From assembly GCA_003116975.1 (NCBI GenBank), contig BGKB01000038.1, forward strand, positions 124,001 through 188,000: a DNA stretch of 64,000 bases. The letters are read 5' to 3'. Positions 1 through 8,998 of this stretch are shown here, in pieces. How positions within the stretch are numbered: position 1 is the first letter of the stretch; every line of letters starts with the position of its first letter. This DNA is from Aurantiochytrium sp. KH105 (lineage: Eukaryota > Sar > Bigyra > Thraustochytrida > Thraustochytriidae). Position numbers and translations under genes: made by a program. The notes beneath the pieces are model-generated. The model saw nothing but the letters and a program-made list of their open reading frames with translations. It did no database searches and was not told where the DNA came from.

Positions 1-315
1 ACGACCTTGCTTCTCGCGGGTTGATTGCCTAGTATAATTCATACCAGCAGACCTGCAATCGACGCGCTCGCCTCGCACGCCTCGCACGCCTCGCGCGCCT
101 GGCCTTCGCCCGCGCCCGCGCCCTCGCTACGGCCCCTGTTCACTCCGGTGCCCGCACCTCCGCACCTCCCGCGCGCGCGCTCGCACGCACGCTCGCACGC
201 CTCGCGCGTCCAGCCGTTCGCGGTGACGTCGTGAGGAGTTTTCTTCTCGTAGCTGGACTCACCCGCGCGGGACGTTGTTGAAGCGCCGCCACGCGGCCAT
301 TCAGGAGCGAGGAAG
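1..315. other. GC-rich upstream region of the first gene
   Basis: No convincing coding frame. The stretch is very rich in short CGCACG/CTCGCACGC-like repeats and looks like the promoter and 5' leader of the membrane protein gene that starts at 316. The window edge cuts it, so the neighbour on the left is unknown. Confidence 0.6.
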
Positions 316-966
316 ATGGACTTTTCGGCTGGCAAGGCGCCCGCGTGGGCGTGGAGCGTGGGCACCGTGGTTGCCTACCTTGGCCTGTACACGGCGTACA
401 GCAAGACGGAGAAGAAGCTCAAGTCGGATGGCCTCCTTGACGTGGTCGCGGTGCGCAAGAGCGCCGACCACTCGGCGGTGGAGATGAACAAGGTGCTCGC
501 GCTCGCGGGCCTCACGACCCTGGGCGTATCTCTCTCACCGTACGCCATTAATGTCGTGGACACACCCTACGACCTCACGGTGGCTTCCACCGTCATGCTT
601 TCGGTACACTCGATGTACAGCGTCTACAAATACTATGGCTCGCCTAACATTCCCGAAGCTTCTTCGTTTCTCAACATTGTTGAGGATGCCAAGTCGGAAT
701 CCTCCAGCGGCCAGGTTGCCTTCAAGCGCAAGGTGTCTGTTTTGACCGGCTTGGCTGCAGCCGGCATTCTCGACGCTTGGCTGCTGGGCTTTATGCCCAT
801 GTCATACGGCAGCGCCATTTCCGCGCTTACGCTTGGCACCCTCCATTTCTACTTTATGGAGGTTACCTACAACGGAAGCCTTGCTGTGCGCCCCTTTGGT
901 TTTCTCGCCTTTGCCGTACCCATTCTGTCCGGAATTGGTCTTGCCGTCAGGTACCTTACCAACTAA
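316..966 (+). CDS. Uncharacterised small multi-pass membrane protein
   Basis: A 216-residue frame from ATG to TAA. It has about five to six hydrophobic stretches: one near residues 12-30 (WSVGTVVAYLGLY), one near 60-80, one near 88-105, and three in the last 80 residues (VLTGLAAAGILDAWLLGF, ALTLGTLHFYFME, FGFLAFAVPILSGIGLAV). Two short charged loops separate the halves. I see no catalytic motif or signal peptide and do not recognise the family. Codon use and an uninterrupted frame of this hydrophobic pattern support a real gene. The stop lies about 100 bases before a long tetranucleotide array. Confidence 0.75.
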   Translation: MDFSAGKAPAWAWSVGTVVAYLGLYTAYSKTEKKLKSDGLLDVVAVRKSADHSAVEMNKVLALAGLTTLGVSLSPYAINVVDTPYDLTVASTVMLSVHSMYSVYKYYGSPNIPEASSFLNIVEDAKSESSSGQVAFKRKVSVLTGLAAAGILDAWLLGFMPMSYGSAISALTLGTLHFYFMEVTYNGSLAVRPFGFLAFAVPILSGIGLAVRYLTN

Positions 967-1070
967 CCTGCCCAAGCGTTCATCAGCTTTTGCCAAGCCA
1001 TCAAGACCCATTAGCATCGCTCACCAATAACAATTATAGTCCCGTCTCGTCTCGCGTTTACATCTACACG

Positions 1071-1385
<315 letters not shown>

Positions 1386-1386
1386 N

Positions 1387-2186
1387 TTTTCGCGGAAGAA
1401 GTGGAGGGCATCCATCGTGGTCAAGGATTGCTCGAGTGCTTCTTGGAGCGTTGCGATGTAGCGCGGGTCCAGCCGGTGGCGCTTCCGCTTGGGAGCACGC
1501 TCTGCTTGCGTGCTGCCTTGCGTGCTGCTCTGCGTGCTGCTTTGCGTGTTTTGCGTTGCTTGCCCATGGCCAGCGGATTGCCGAGCTCTTCGCATCTGTG
1601 CCCACTTGTTGATGATGGTCTTGTCCTGGAGGAACTTGCTTGGCTTTGGCCCTCCGAGCGCGGTCAACGCGGCCTCAGTGGCGCCCCATTTGCTCCGAAA
1701 GTAGTCGAGGGTCTCGTCCTTTGTCAGATTCTGGTCGATAGCTTCTCGAAGGGTGGCGACGTAGCGCTTGTCCATGCCTCGGCCCGCTGGAGTGTCGAGA
1801 GGACGACCCTCCTTCTGAAGTCTGAAAAGACGTTGGATCTCCGTGTTGATGTCGGCTTCCCCCGGTATGTCCATCCTGAAGGGATAGTGCTTCTCCAAGC
1901 TCTCGAGAATAAGTGAAGCGGACTGTTTGGCGCCTTGGTCTCGGATACCTCGCTCGAAGATCTCGCGGATAGTTGCTCGCCACGGCTCCATGTCGATCTT
2001 CTCGCCGTAGAGCTTCCCGTGTGAGGGACGGTGCGCCCAGCCTGGCTGGTTGCGGTCTGCAATGGGGGTGACAAAACCCCTCGCGTCTTCGTACTCAGGT
2101 TGGTCGCTGCGCATCATATCATCCACACGGCAGAACCGGCGGCGGCGCCTCTTCAGCTGCCTCCATATGGCCCTGTTCCTGCGCAA
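1387..2186 (-). CDS. Partial uncharacterised protein with a duplicated helical motif
   Basis: On the minus strand the frame is open from about 2186 to the N at 1386, where it runs into the (GCTT)n array; the protein is therefore cut off at its C-terminus by the array or by an assembly fault. The first in-frame ATGs are at 2117 and 2114; the frame's upstream end has only a TTG. The protein is charged. It holds a predicted helical region (WRATIREIFERGIRDQ) followed by two related segments about 90 residues apart: RYVATLREAIDQNLTKDETL and RYIATLQEALEQSLTTMDAL. Between them is a Gln/Ser/Thr-rich linker and a KRKR patch that could be a nuclear signal. The repeated motif suggests a multicopy DNA-binding or repeat family, but I do not recognise it. 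Direction and coding status are moderately supported; function is unknown. Confidence 0.45.
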
Positions 2187-3020
2187 GCCCGTGCGTGAAC
2201 CACGCGCACAGGCTACCCTTGACCGCGCGCCCTCTCACAGGTTTTCCTGGGCAGCAAGGCCCGTACACCCGCGGCGGCACCGCGAGCCCGCCGCACCCCT
2301 GCGATCCCCGTCTGCTCCCGCCGTTAGGCGCGCCGCCCTCCCCCTTCTGCTCCGCCCTTCACGCGCCCGCCTGCCCATATATTATATAGGGCGCCCCGGG
2401 GCGCCCGCGGTCTAACTTTGCAACGAGTTGACTTTGCAGACCAAGACTGCGGCAATCGACGTTTCTCGCCGGTGGGCGAACGGTCGACCAACCGATTCGA
2501 AAAAAAAATCAAAGCCGGAGGGGTCTAGGTGCTGATTGGCCTTCGCAAAATCATGTATTTCTCTCGTGGACTCCGTGTTAATTAAAAAAAAGAAAAAAAA
2601 AGAGAAAAAACGGAAAAGGGCACTGTCGCAGAACTATTATAACTAAAGGGGGTGATACCACCCTAGTCCTCTTCGTCTGTGAGATCAAACCAATGTGGAG
2701 AAATCAAAATTAATCAATTTCGCACAATCCTTCGATTCGCCGGCAATTTTGAGGCATTAGTCCCGTCTCTCACTCCAGAGATCAAGACACAATCTCAAAA
2801 GCCCATCTTTGGACGACAATCGCTAATTGGTCGCGCCTTCTAGGTTCTACAGGCCAGGTACAGGCCAGCGACTTGCACTGTTCCCTGCAAGCCTTGGCAA
2901 AAATTCGAACAGCTCCCTGTAGGCCTATGCTATCCACAGAGCAAGTACAATCCATTTTACCCGGATTGTGCTCTTTGTAACGCGCTTGGAGACAGGCCAC
3001 GGCTGTCTTATCACACGATT

Positions 3021-3197
3021 ATGACTGTCGAGGAGGCGGACGAGAAGAAGGTTGAGAAGGTGCGCAGGATTGACTCTTATTTGGGGCTAATTATTCACCG
3101 GAAAGCCCCGTACCGCCAATCCCTCAGCCCGGTGATTTCGCCAGAGCAGGCTTACGCGCAGGCTCGAACTCCTGACACTGGCACTCAACAGAGAAGG
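3021..3197 (+). CDS. Candidate short first exon with a strong splice donor (weak)
   Basis: An ATG at 3021 opens a frame of ordinary-looking composition (it begins MTVEEADEKKVEKVRRIDSY) that runs to AGAAG followed by GTGAGT, a textbook donor. If not spliced the frame stops immediately after the donor, giving 59 residues. No matching downstream exon could be identified with confidence. It could be a first exon, a tiny gene, or chance. Confidence 0.2.
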
Positions 3198-3839
3198 TGA
3201 GTGCACACCCCTCTTTGTCTTGTCTGCCTAGTACTACTGCCGGCGGTAGTAGGCTAGTAGGAATGGAGCAACCAGGCCTGGTCGCCGCTGGCTGCAGCTG
3301 CTCGCATCTCTCTCTGCTTTGCTCGCCCCCTCGCTTCAGGCTGCCTGGCTTCCAACTCACGAGCCCGGGCCCGGCTGCTCCTGCTCTCCGCTGCCGCGCG
3401 AGTCACCAGCGCGCGCCGAAGCGGGCCCGCAGACCTTCTCCCTTCCGCTCGCTCCCGCTCGCTCGCGGCGGCTGGATTCCTCCATCCATTTCCAGGCTCG
3501 CCCGCACCCCACGCCACTCCATTCTGCGCGCCGGCTGGACTGGACTCTCCCGGCGTGCACGCCGCGGCCGCCGCCTCTGGAGCCCGGTCTGCCGCGCCTC
3601 CTCCCTCCCTCCCGCCCGCCCTCCCTCCCTCTGCGGCGCCTCTCCCGCATTGCGCGGGCAAACCCGCAACCGCGGCGCGCCGTGCATTCACCGCTCCCTC
3701 CATCCCATCCTCCATCCGCGCATCCCATCCTCCATCGCGGCGCGCAGCAGCGGGAGCGCGGCGAGCAGCGGCGCGCGGCGCGAGCGGGGCGGGCGGGAGG
3801 CGCGAGGGCGCGGCAGCGAGGGCGGCGCGAGCTCGCCTC

Positions 3840-3925
3840 ACTCGTCTCGGCTCGGCTCGGCTCGGCTCATCTCATCTCGTCTCGTCTCGTCGCATCTCAT
3901 CTCATCTCATCTCGGCTCGTCTAAG
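3840..3925. repeat. CTCGG/CTCAT/CTCGT pentamer repeat
   Basis: Runs of five-base units starting CTC (CTCGG, CTCAT, CTCGT) in tandem on the plus strand. It lies in the presumed leader or promoter of the phosphodiesterase and makes several frames open without being coding. Confidence 0.8.
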
Positions 3926-4704
3926 CACGGAAGGCAAGGCGATCGACCCTCGGCGACGAACCAGCGCGCGCGCGCCAACCAGCGCCCGCCGCGACCACCG
4001 GAGCAGAGCAGAGCAGAGCAGAGCAGCAGCGGCCGCAAGCGCAGGGCGCGCGCGGGCGTACAGCGGGGCCGCTGAGACGTCTGTAGACGCAGCAGCTGGC
4101 AGGCGAGGAGGCGAGGGCCTGACCGCAGCTGGCTGGCTGGCTTGCGAGGGAAGGGATCTATCTCTTGCGGCCTGCGCGCGCGGGCTCTCCAGGCCAGCGA
4201 AGGCAGGCTGGCGGTCAGGCAGCCGGGCAGCGAGTCAGCAGTCGTCTGGGCGGGTGGGGCTCACAGGGGCCCTGGACCCAGGCTTGAGAGCAGGTCGGGT
4301 ACCAAGACCTTCTTGGGCCACGTATTCACCGCCGATATCTGCCGGAACCGGCAAAGGCGAAGCTGGGACGCGCGAGACGCAAGGGTCAGTCAGATTCACG
4401 CTCGAAACAAGAGCTCGGGCTGAAAAACGTGGCCGCATCCTGCAGGCCTCAACAAGTAGTTCCAGCACCCGCAACGAACTCTCCCTCTTGACGCCTAAAA
4501 TTCGTGTCCCGGAGGACCAGATACTTGTTCGTCCGGGGTCCAAAGGCGGACAGTTTTCATTAGAGGCGCGCACGCCATTTCCGTTCAGTGTGGCAACGCC
4601 AACGGCGGCAGCTACCTACTTAGCTAGCCAGCTCCTGGCCTCTCCAGCCTCTCGACCTGCAAAACAAGCAAGCAAGCAAGTGAACCAGGCTTGTCTCGAC
4701 TCGC

Positions 4705-4727
4705 CACGTCACCTCACGTCACGTCGC
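4705..4727. promoter_or_regulatory. Cluster of CRE-like TGACGTG half-sites
   Basis: CACGTCA (reverse complement TGACGTG) occurs at 4705-4711 and again at 4715-4721, followed by a third ACGTC, within 23 bases and about 60-80 bases before the phosphodiesterase ATG. The half-site matches the core bound by bZIP/CREB-type factors in other eukaryotes. Function here is inference; the sites may lie in the 5' leader. Confidence 0.3.
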
Positions 4728-4785
4728 ATTAAGCCGAGTCTCGACTGCCTTCCCGGCCGCGCAGACGCGGAAACCGGAACGCAAG

Positions 4786-6492
4786 ATGCAAACTTCAACG
4801 CCGCTCACATGCAGCGAGCTTGCACCAAACTCTTATTCACCAAAGTCCATGGCAAGCTCAGAAAATCACGTCTCCGCTAGCGTGGAGGAAGACAAAAGCC
4901 AAGGGGCAGCCACAAAGCCCGACTCAGTCTACACGGACAATATCGCCGCCTTTATCGCGGAGAGCCTGCACTTTGATCACGTCATTTACGACTCGTTGGC
5001 AATACCTACAGAGACCCTTGTCTTTTCCTTCTCGCGTGCACTCTATGACGCGGCTGTATGCCGTCAAGGTCTTCAAGATGAGATCACGCTGGCCGATATT
5101 GAGTGCTTTGTGCGGTGCACGAGCCGGTTCTACAAGGACCAGAACCCTTTTCACAACTTCCATCACGCGTGCTCGGTTACGCAGGCCGTCTATTGTCTCG
5201 TCAGCAAGCTTTCCATCTTTTCTCCGCGAGAAAGACTTCTTCTCTGTCTCATTGCACTATGCCACGATGCCGGTCACCTCGGACTATCAAATCGGTACTT
5301 GGCGCAGCGCTTCGGCAACGAGGTAGCCAGCACGAGCCCGTCCGCCTCGACGCCCTCTGCATCATCTTCTTCCCAGCAGACCGCCGCTCCCGGGGCAGCG
5401 GTGGCCTGCGAAGCCAAGAAGTCATCGGACTCGCCCGCCGAGGTGGAAGAAGAAAAGTCTGTTGCGGGAAACATCAGCAACAATTCCATTCTCGATGATG
5501 CCGCCAGCGCAGATGGCGAGGATGACGAGGACGGTAAAGCCGCTGTGGCAGCTGCCAAGGCGTGTCTCCGGAATCCAATCAGCGACCCACGCGAGGTCGT
5601 TTCCCGCAACGGGACCATGTCCACAATGGAGAAACACCACGTGAAAATTGCCCACAAAATCTTTCGACACCACCCTGCGTTGCTTCGCGCTGTTTCTAAA
5701 ATGCCCAGTGGACATGATCCTCGCACCGAGGCCAGCGCGCAAGAAGTGTCTGCCTACGTGCTGGTCACCATTCTGTGCACGGATCTGGCTGTGCATGACA
5801 CCCTTCTCAGCGACCTCGCACGCGTCGACGAGGGCGAAACTTCGCTGCGGAGTAAACTTCGGCTCGCCGCTCTGATTATGCACTGCGCAGATCTCTCCAA
5901 CCCGAGCAGGCCTTTCGAAGTGAATTACGAATGGTCTATCCGTCTCGACGAGGAGCGTCGTCTTCTCGAGGAGAGCGGCGAGTCTTCGGCGCCCAATGAG
6001 CCGCCGTCGGTCTCCAAGTTCGCGCGAGGCGAGGTCGGCTTCATTCAGCGCTTCATTGAGCCAAGCTGGGTTCAATTCGCAGAAACGAATGCAGAAACGC
6101 GCGCTGCCGCCACGCCCTGGCTAAACGCTCTCCGCGCGAATGTTGCCGAGTGGAAAAGGCTTGCCGAGATTAACGATGACATCGCCTCGCGTCCAGCGAG
6201 CGAGCGCCGTCGCCGATCCATCTCCTCTCTCGGCAACTCGACCGCCAGTTTCGGCAGCGAGCTCGATGATCTCGCATCTGCAGACAGCTCCGACTCGAAG
6301 CATGGTGATGTCACGTGTGCCTGCGCAGAAAATCCTGGCGCTTGTACTTGCGCCGACACTCGCGCTCTCCAGCTCGCTTGCACGCGTTCCTTCATTATGC
6401 AAACTCCTGCGACTCAAATCTGTTGTACAATTCTTGAGAGGGAGTGTGATCGGGCCCCAAAGGAGGTGGTACCATCCTCTCAGACCGCATAG
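4786..6492 (+). CDS. 3',5'-cyclic nucleotide phosphodiesterase, class I (PDEase)
   Basis: Hydrolyses cAMP and/or cGMP to the 5'-monophosphate. The catalytic domain runs from about residue 45 to 450 of 568. Metal-site motifs are present: HNFHH at residues 123-127 after NPF, CHDAGHLGLSN with H160-D161, and HCADLSNP with D369; ILCTDLAVH is also family-typical. Two departures stand out. About 100 low-complexity Ser/Ala/Asp residues are inserted between GLSN and the MEKHH segment that corresponds to LENHH. The invariant purine-binding Gln of the QxGFI motif is Glu here (GEVGFI, E416). There is no regulatory GAF, PAS or membrane segment. The last 90 residues are Ser/Cys-rich. ATG at 4786 is the first in frame; a second at 4849 (MASSEN) is possible. 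Upstream lie CRE-like sites. Confidence 0.9.
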   Translation: MQTSTPLTCSELAPNSYSPKSMASSENHVSASVEEDKSQGAATKPDSVYTDNIAAFIAESLHFDHVIYDSLAIPTETLVFSFSRALYDAAVCRQGLQDEITLADIECFVRCTSRFYKDQNPFHNFHHACSVTQAVYCLVSKLSIFSPRERLLLCLIALCHDAGHLGLSNRYLAQRFGNEVASTSPSASTPSASSSSQQTAAPGAAVACEAKKSSDSPAEVEEEKSVAGNISNNSILDDAASADGEDDEDGKAAVAAAKACLRNPISDPREVVSRNGTMSTMEKHHVKIAHKIFRHHPALLRAVSKMPSGHDPRTEASAQEVSAYVLVTILCTDLAVHDTLLSDLARVDEGETSLRSKLRLAALIMHCADLSNPSRPFEVNYEWSIRLDEERRLLEESGESSAPNEPPSVSKFARGEVGFIQRFIEPSWVQFAETNAETRAAATPWLNALRANVAEWKRLAEINDDIASRPASERRRRSISSLGNSTASFGSELDDLASADSSDSKHGDVTCACAENPGACTCADTRALQLACTRSFIMQTPATQICCTILERECDRAPKEVVPSSQTA

Positions 6493-7439
6493 CGCAGACA
6501 GTCAGTATCATATAAATTTTTTTTTATCCAAAGAGTTCCTTTTGTTATCTCGGAAAGCGCAGACAATCGATAGGCTTTTTCCCGCGCGACTCAATCATTG
6601 CCAAGGCCTTTTTAGACATCAGCGAATGCACGCTACGATGTCGAGCGACCGGTGTTTACACGGTTCATGATCGATAGATGGCTGGCCGACGACCGACCAA
6701 TCGACCGACCGACAGGCAGGCCGGTCGGCCAAGGTCGCTTTGTGCTCGTTGTGCTCCATTTTCTCTTCAGGTTGTACGTACCTGCTGAATAGTACGTACT
6801 GTTACTAGCAGGAGACAAGAAGTAAAGAAATTATCCCGATCGGACAATCCATTCCCTCTTTTCTCTCATGGCACGAAGTGCAGCAGGGCTAGTTTTGTCT
6901 TTCTCCGTGCCATGCCTGCTATTTTCCCACTCCATGCGCGCATTTTCTCTCCCTTCTTGACAATGCGTATACACGCATGCAATCATGTATATGCATACTA
7001 CTTTTTACGCTCTCAGTCCAGGCTTGGGCGCAATGTATACGCTCCATCACCGATGTCACTGACCTCGCTGCAAGCTTGCCGGTGCGTCTACAATCATACC
7101 CGCGGGTCTCACACGCACTGCACTGGCACCGTCCTAAGCTACTAGGCCTAGATCTAGGCTACAAGTAGGCCTAGTTGCCGTTTTTGTGATCAATCAATCA
7201 TCGCGGCACTTGGATCCAGCGGCAGCAGCAGACCTTGAAGATTCCGACAGCCAGAACCTTCCGAGCAAGCATCCGCGGCGGCAACGCCAGGCCTGGCAAT
7301 CTTTCGCTCCTCCGAGCGACGACGGCTCGCGCGCAGGAGCAGCAGCAGGAGCAGCAGCAGCGGTTCACGAGGGGGTCTTTCGTTTGCTAGAGAGAATCGT
7401 CAATCGGGTGATCAGTCGCGAGCGTCCGCACAGAGAAAA
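6493..7439. other. Intergenic region between the phosphodiesterase and cystathionine gamma-lyase
   Basis: No supported gene. It holds a T-run shortly after the phosphodiesterase stop (probable 3' UTR), a GACCGACC-rich patch near 6690, a palindrome cluster at 7141-7174, and a GCAGGA/GCAGCA repeat just before the next start. Confidence 0.6.
7141..7174. promoter_or_regulatory. Nested palindromes around TAGGCCTA/CTAGATCTAG
   Basis: GCCTAGATCTAGGC at 7146-7159 is a perfect 14-base palindrome. It is preceded by ACTAGGCCTAG and followed by AGTAGGCCTAG, so three overlapping or adjacent palindromes fall within 34 bases, about 270 bases before the cystathionine gamma-lyase ATG. A binding site or hairpin is possible; function is not known. 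Confidence 0.35.
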
Positions 7440-8627
7440 ATGAGCACCTCCAAGGGCACCGAGTACGGCGACCTGGGCACTCGCTTCGTGCACGCAGGCA
7501 ACGAGCCGGACCCCAGGACAGGAGCTGTGACAACGCCCATCTCCCTCGCGACGACATTTGCTCAAGTGGCGCCCGGAGAGACCACCGGGTACGAGTACTC
7601 GCGCACGGGAAACCCGACCCGGAACGCTCTGCAGCTCTCCCTGGCAGCGGCAGAAGGCGCCGCGCACTGTGTCGCCTTTGCCTCAGGATGCGCTGCCCTC
7701 GTGGCCATCCTCCATAGCACATGCCGCACGGGAGATAAGATCGTCTGTATCGATGACGTCTATGGCGGAACGCAAAGATACCTGCGAACCTGCGTGGAGC
7801 CCATCTACGGTATGAAGCTGGAGTTCGTCGACTTCAAGGATATGAGTCTGGTCCAAAAAGCCGTCGAGGGCGCCAAGCTCGTCTGGCTTGAGACGCCGAC
7901 AAACCCAAACTTGGAAGTCACCGACATCGCGGCCGTCGCCAAGGTGACGAATGAGGCCGGAGCCCTCCTCGTGGTCGACAATACTTTTCTTAGCCCGTAC
8001 CTGCAGAACCCTCTAGAACTCGACGCTGACATTGTCGCGCACTCTTGTACAAAGAGCATTGCAGGCCACAGCGATGTAGTCATGGGCGCTGTCTGCCTCA
8101 ACAACGAGGACGTGCACAAGCAGCTGCTCTTTTTTCAGAACACTCTCGGCTCTGTCCCGAGTCCCTTCGATTGCTACATGTGCCAACGCGGCCTCAAAAC
8201 GCTTCACATTCGCATGCAGCGATCGAACGAGAACGCCAGTGTCGTTGCCGGTTTTCTCGAGGCACATGCACAGGTGGTCCGTGTATCTTGGCCCGGACTT
8301 GCCTCCCACCCGCAATTCGAGATTGCGAGCCGGCAACAGCGTGGAGGTGGTATGGTGATCACCTTTTGGGTCAAGCCTGGCGATGACGGCGACAAAAGGG
8401 CGGCGTGCCGTCGCTTTCTCGCGGCCACCAAGCTCTTTGTTTGTGCAGAATCGCTTGGCGCCGTAGAGTCACTGGCAGAGAGTCCTTCCATCATGACGCA
8501 CGGAAGCGTTCCGAAGGAGAAGCGCGAGCGGCTGGGTATCGACGACGCCATGGTCCGCCTTTCCGTTGGCATTGAATCGGCGCAGGACCTCATTGCCGAC
8601 CTTGACCAAGCGCTGGCGCAGATTTAG
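7440..8627 (+). CDS. CTH: Cystathionine gamma-lyase (Cys/Met metabolism PLP-dependent enzyme)
   Basis: A cytosolic fold-type I PLP enzyme of 395 residues, the normal length for cystathionine gamma-lyase, which cleaves cystathionine to cysteine, ammonia and 2-oxobutyrate. Family signatures are in order: YEYSRTGNPTRNALQ near residue 59, the SGCAAL and DDVYGGTQRY segments, ETPTNPNLEVTDI, the VVDNTF motif with its PLP-binding Asp, and CTKSIAGHSDVVMG with the Schiff-base Lys at residue 205. The C-terminal domain keeps SLGAVESLAESP and RLSVGIE. No transit peptide is seen. Cystathionine gamma-synthase and related lyases share this fold; the ESLAESPSIMTH stretch and length favour gamma-lyase, but the exact reaction is not certain. 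Confidence 0.9.
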   Translation: MSTSKGTEYGDLGTRFVHAGNEPDPRTGAVTTPISLATTFAQVAPGETTGYEYSRTGNPTRNALQLSLAAAEGAAHCVAFASGCAALVAILHSTCRTGDKIVCIDDVYGGTQRYLRTCVEPIYGMKLEFVDFKDMSLVQKAVEGAKLVWLETPTNPNLEVTDIAAVAKVTNEAGALLVVDNTFLSPYLQNPLELDADIVAHSCTKSIAGHSDVVMGAVCLNNEDVHKQLLFFQNTLGSVPSPFDCYMCQRGLKTLHIRMQRSNENASVVAGFLEAHAQVVRVSWPGLASHPQFEIASRQQRGGGMVITFWVKPGDDGDKRAACRRFLAATKLFVCAESLGAVESLAESPSIMTHGSVPKEKRERLGIDDAMVRLSVGIESAQDLIADLDQALAQI

Positions 8628-8998
8628 AAAATATCAACATTCGGCTCTCAATAGATGGATTCCATGAGACACCATGGCCGCTCGGGCCCAAGCGTAAGTT
8701 ATAGCTAGTCTCAAGGCTTCTCAGGCTGAAATCGGTGCTTGCTTCTGTTTCTAAAAACGCCAAATCTTAACAACAAGCAAACAAACGTAGCCGCCTTCAA
8801 GTTTGCCTTTAGGGATCGCAAGCACTCGCCGCGGCCACTTCCGTCTCACTCTCCTCACGAGGTCTTATAGCATCTTAGCAAAAGCAAGCATTTCAATAAC
8901 TTCCAAACATTTCTTTTCCCGGTGGATCGGGTGTCTTCATTTATACAAGAAAAAAGGAGCAACCTTTTATCGCCAGCACTAAGCCGTTGCTAGCTCGC
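8628..8998. other. Intergenic region between convergent genes
   Basis: The 3' ends of the PLP enzyme and the RING protein face each other here. No coding frame, repeat or RNA gene was recognised; presumably two 3' UTRs. Confidence 0.6.

Larger units (their letters stand above)
2187..4785. other. Long region without a clear gene; leader and promoter of the phosphodiesterase
   Basis: The part from 2400 to 3020 is AT-richer with A-runs and no long frame. From about 3300 to 4700 the sequence is extremely GC-rich; its long open frames (for example one open from 3555 to 4880) translate to Arg/Ala/Ser-rich low-complexity sequence in several frames at once and are explained by composition. Probably it holds the promoter and a long 5' leader of the gene at 4786, plus a weak candidate exon at 3021-3197. 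Confidence 0.5.

Noticed and set aside
3555-4880. A 441-residue plus-strand frame overlapping the phosphodiesterase start
   Set aside because: Arg/Ala/Ser low-complexity sequence open in several frames at once; its end overlaps the real coding frame in another phase.
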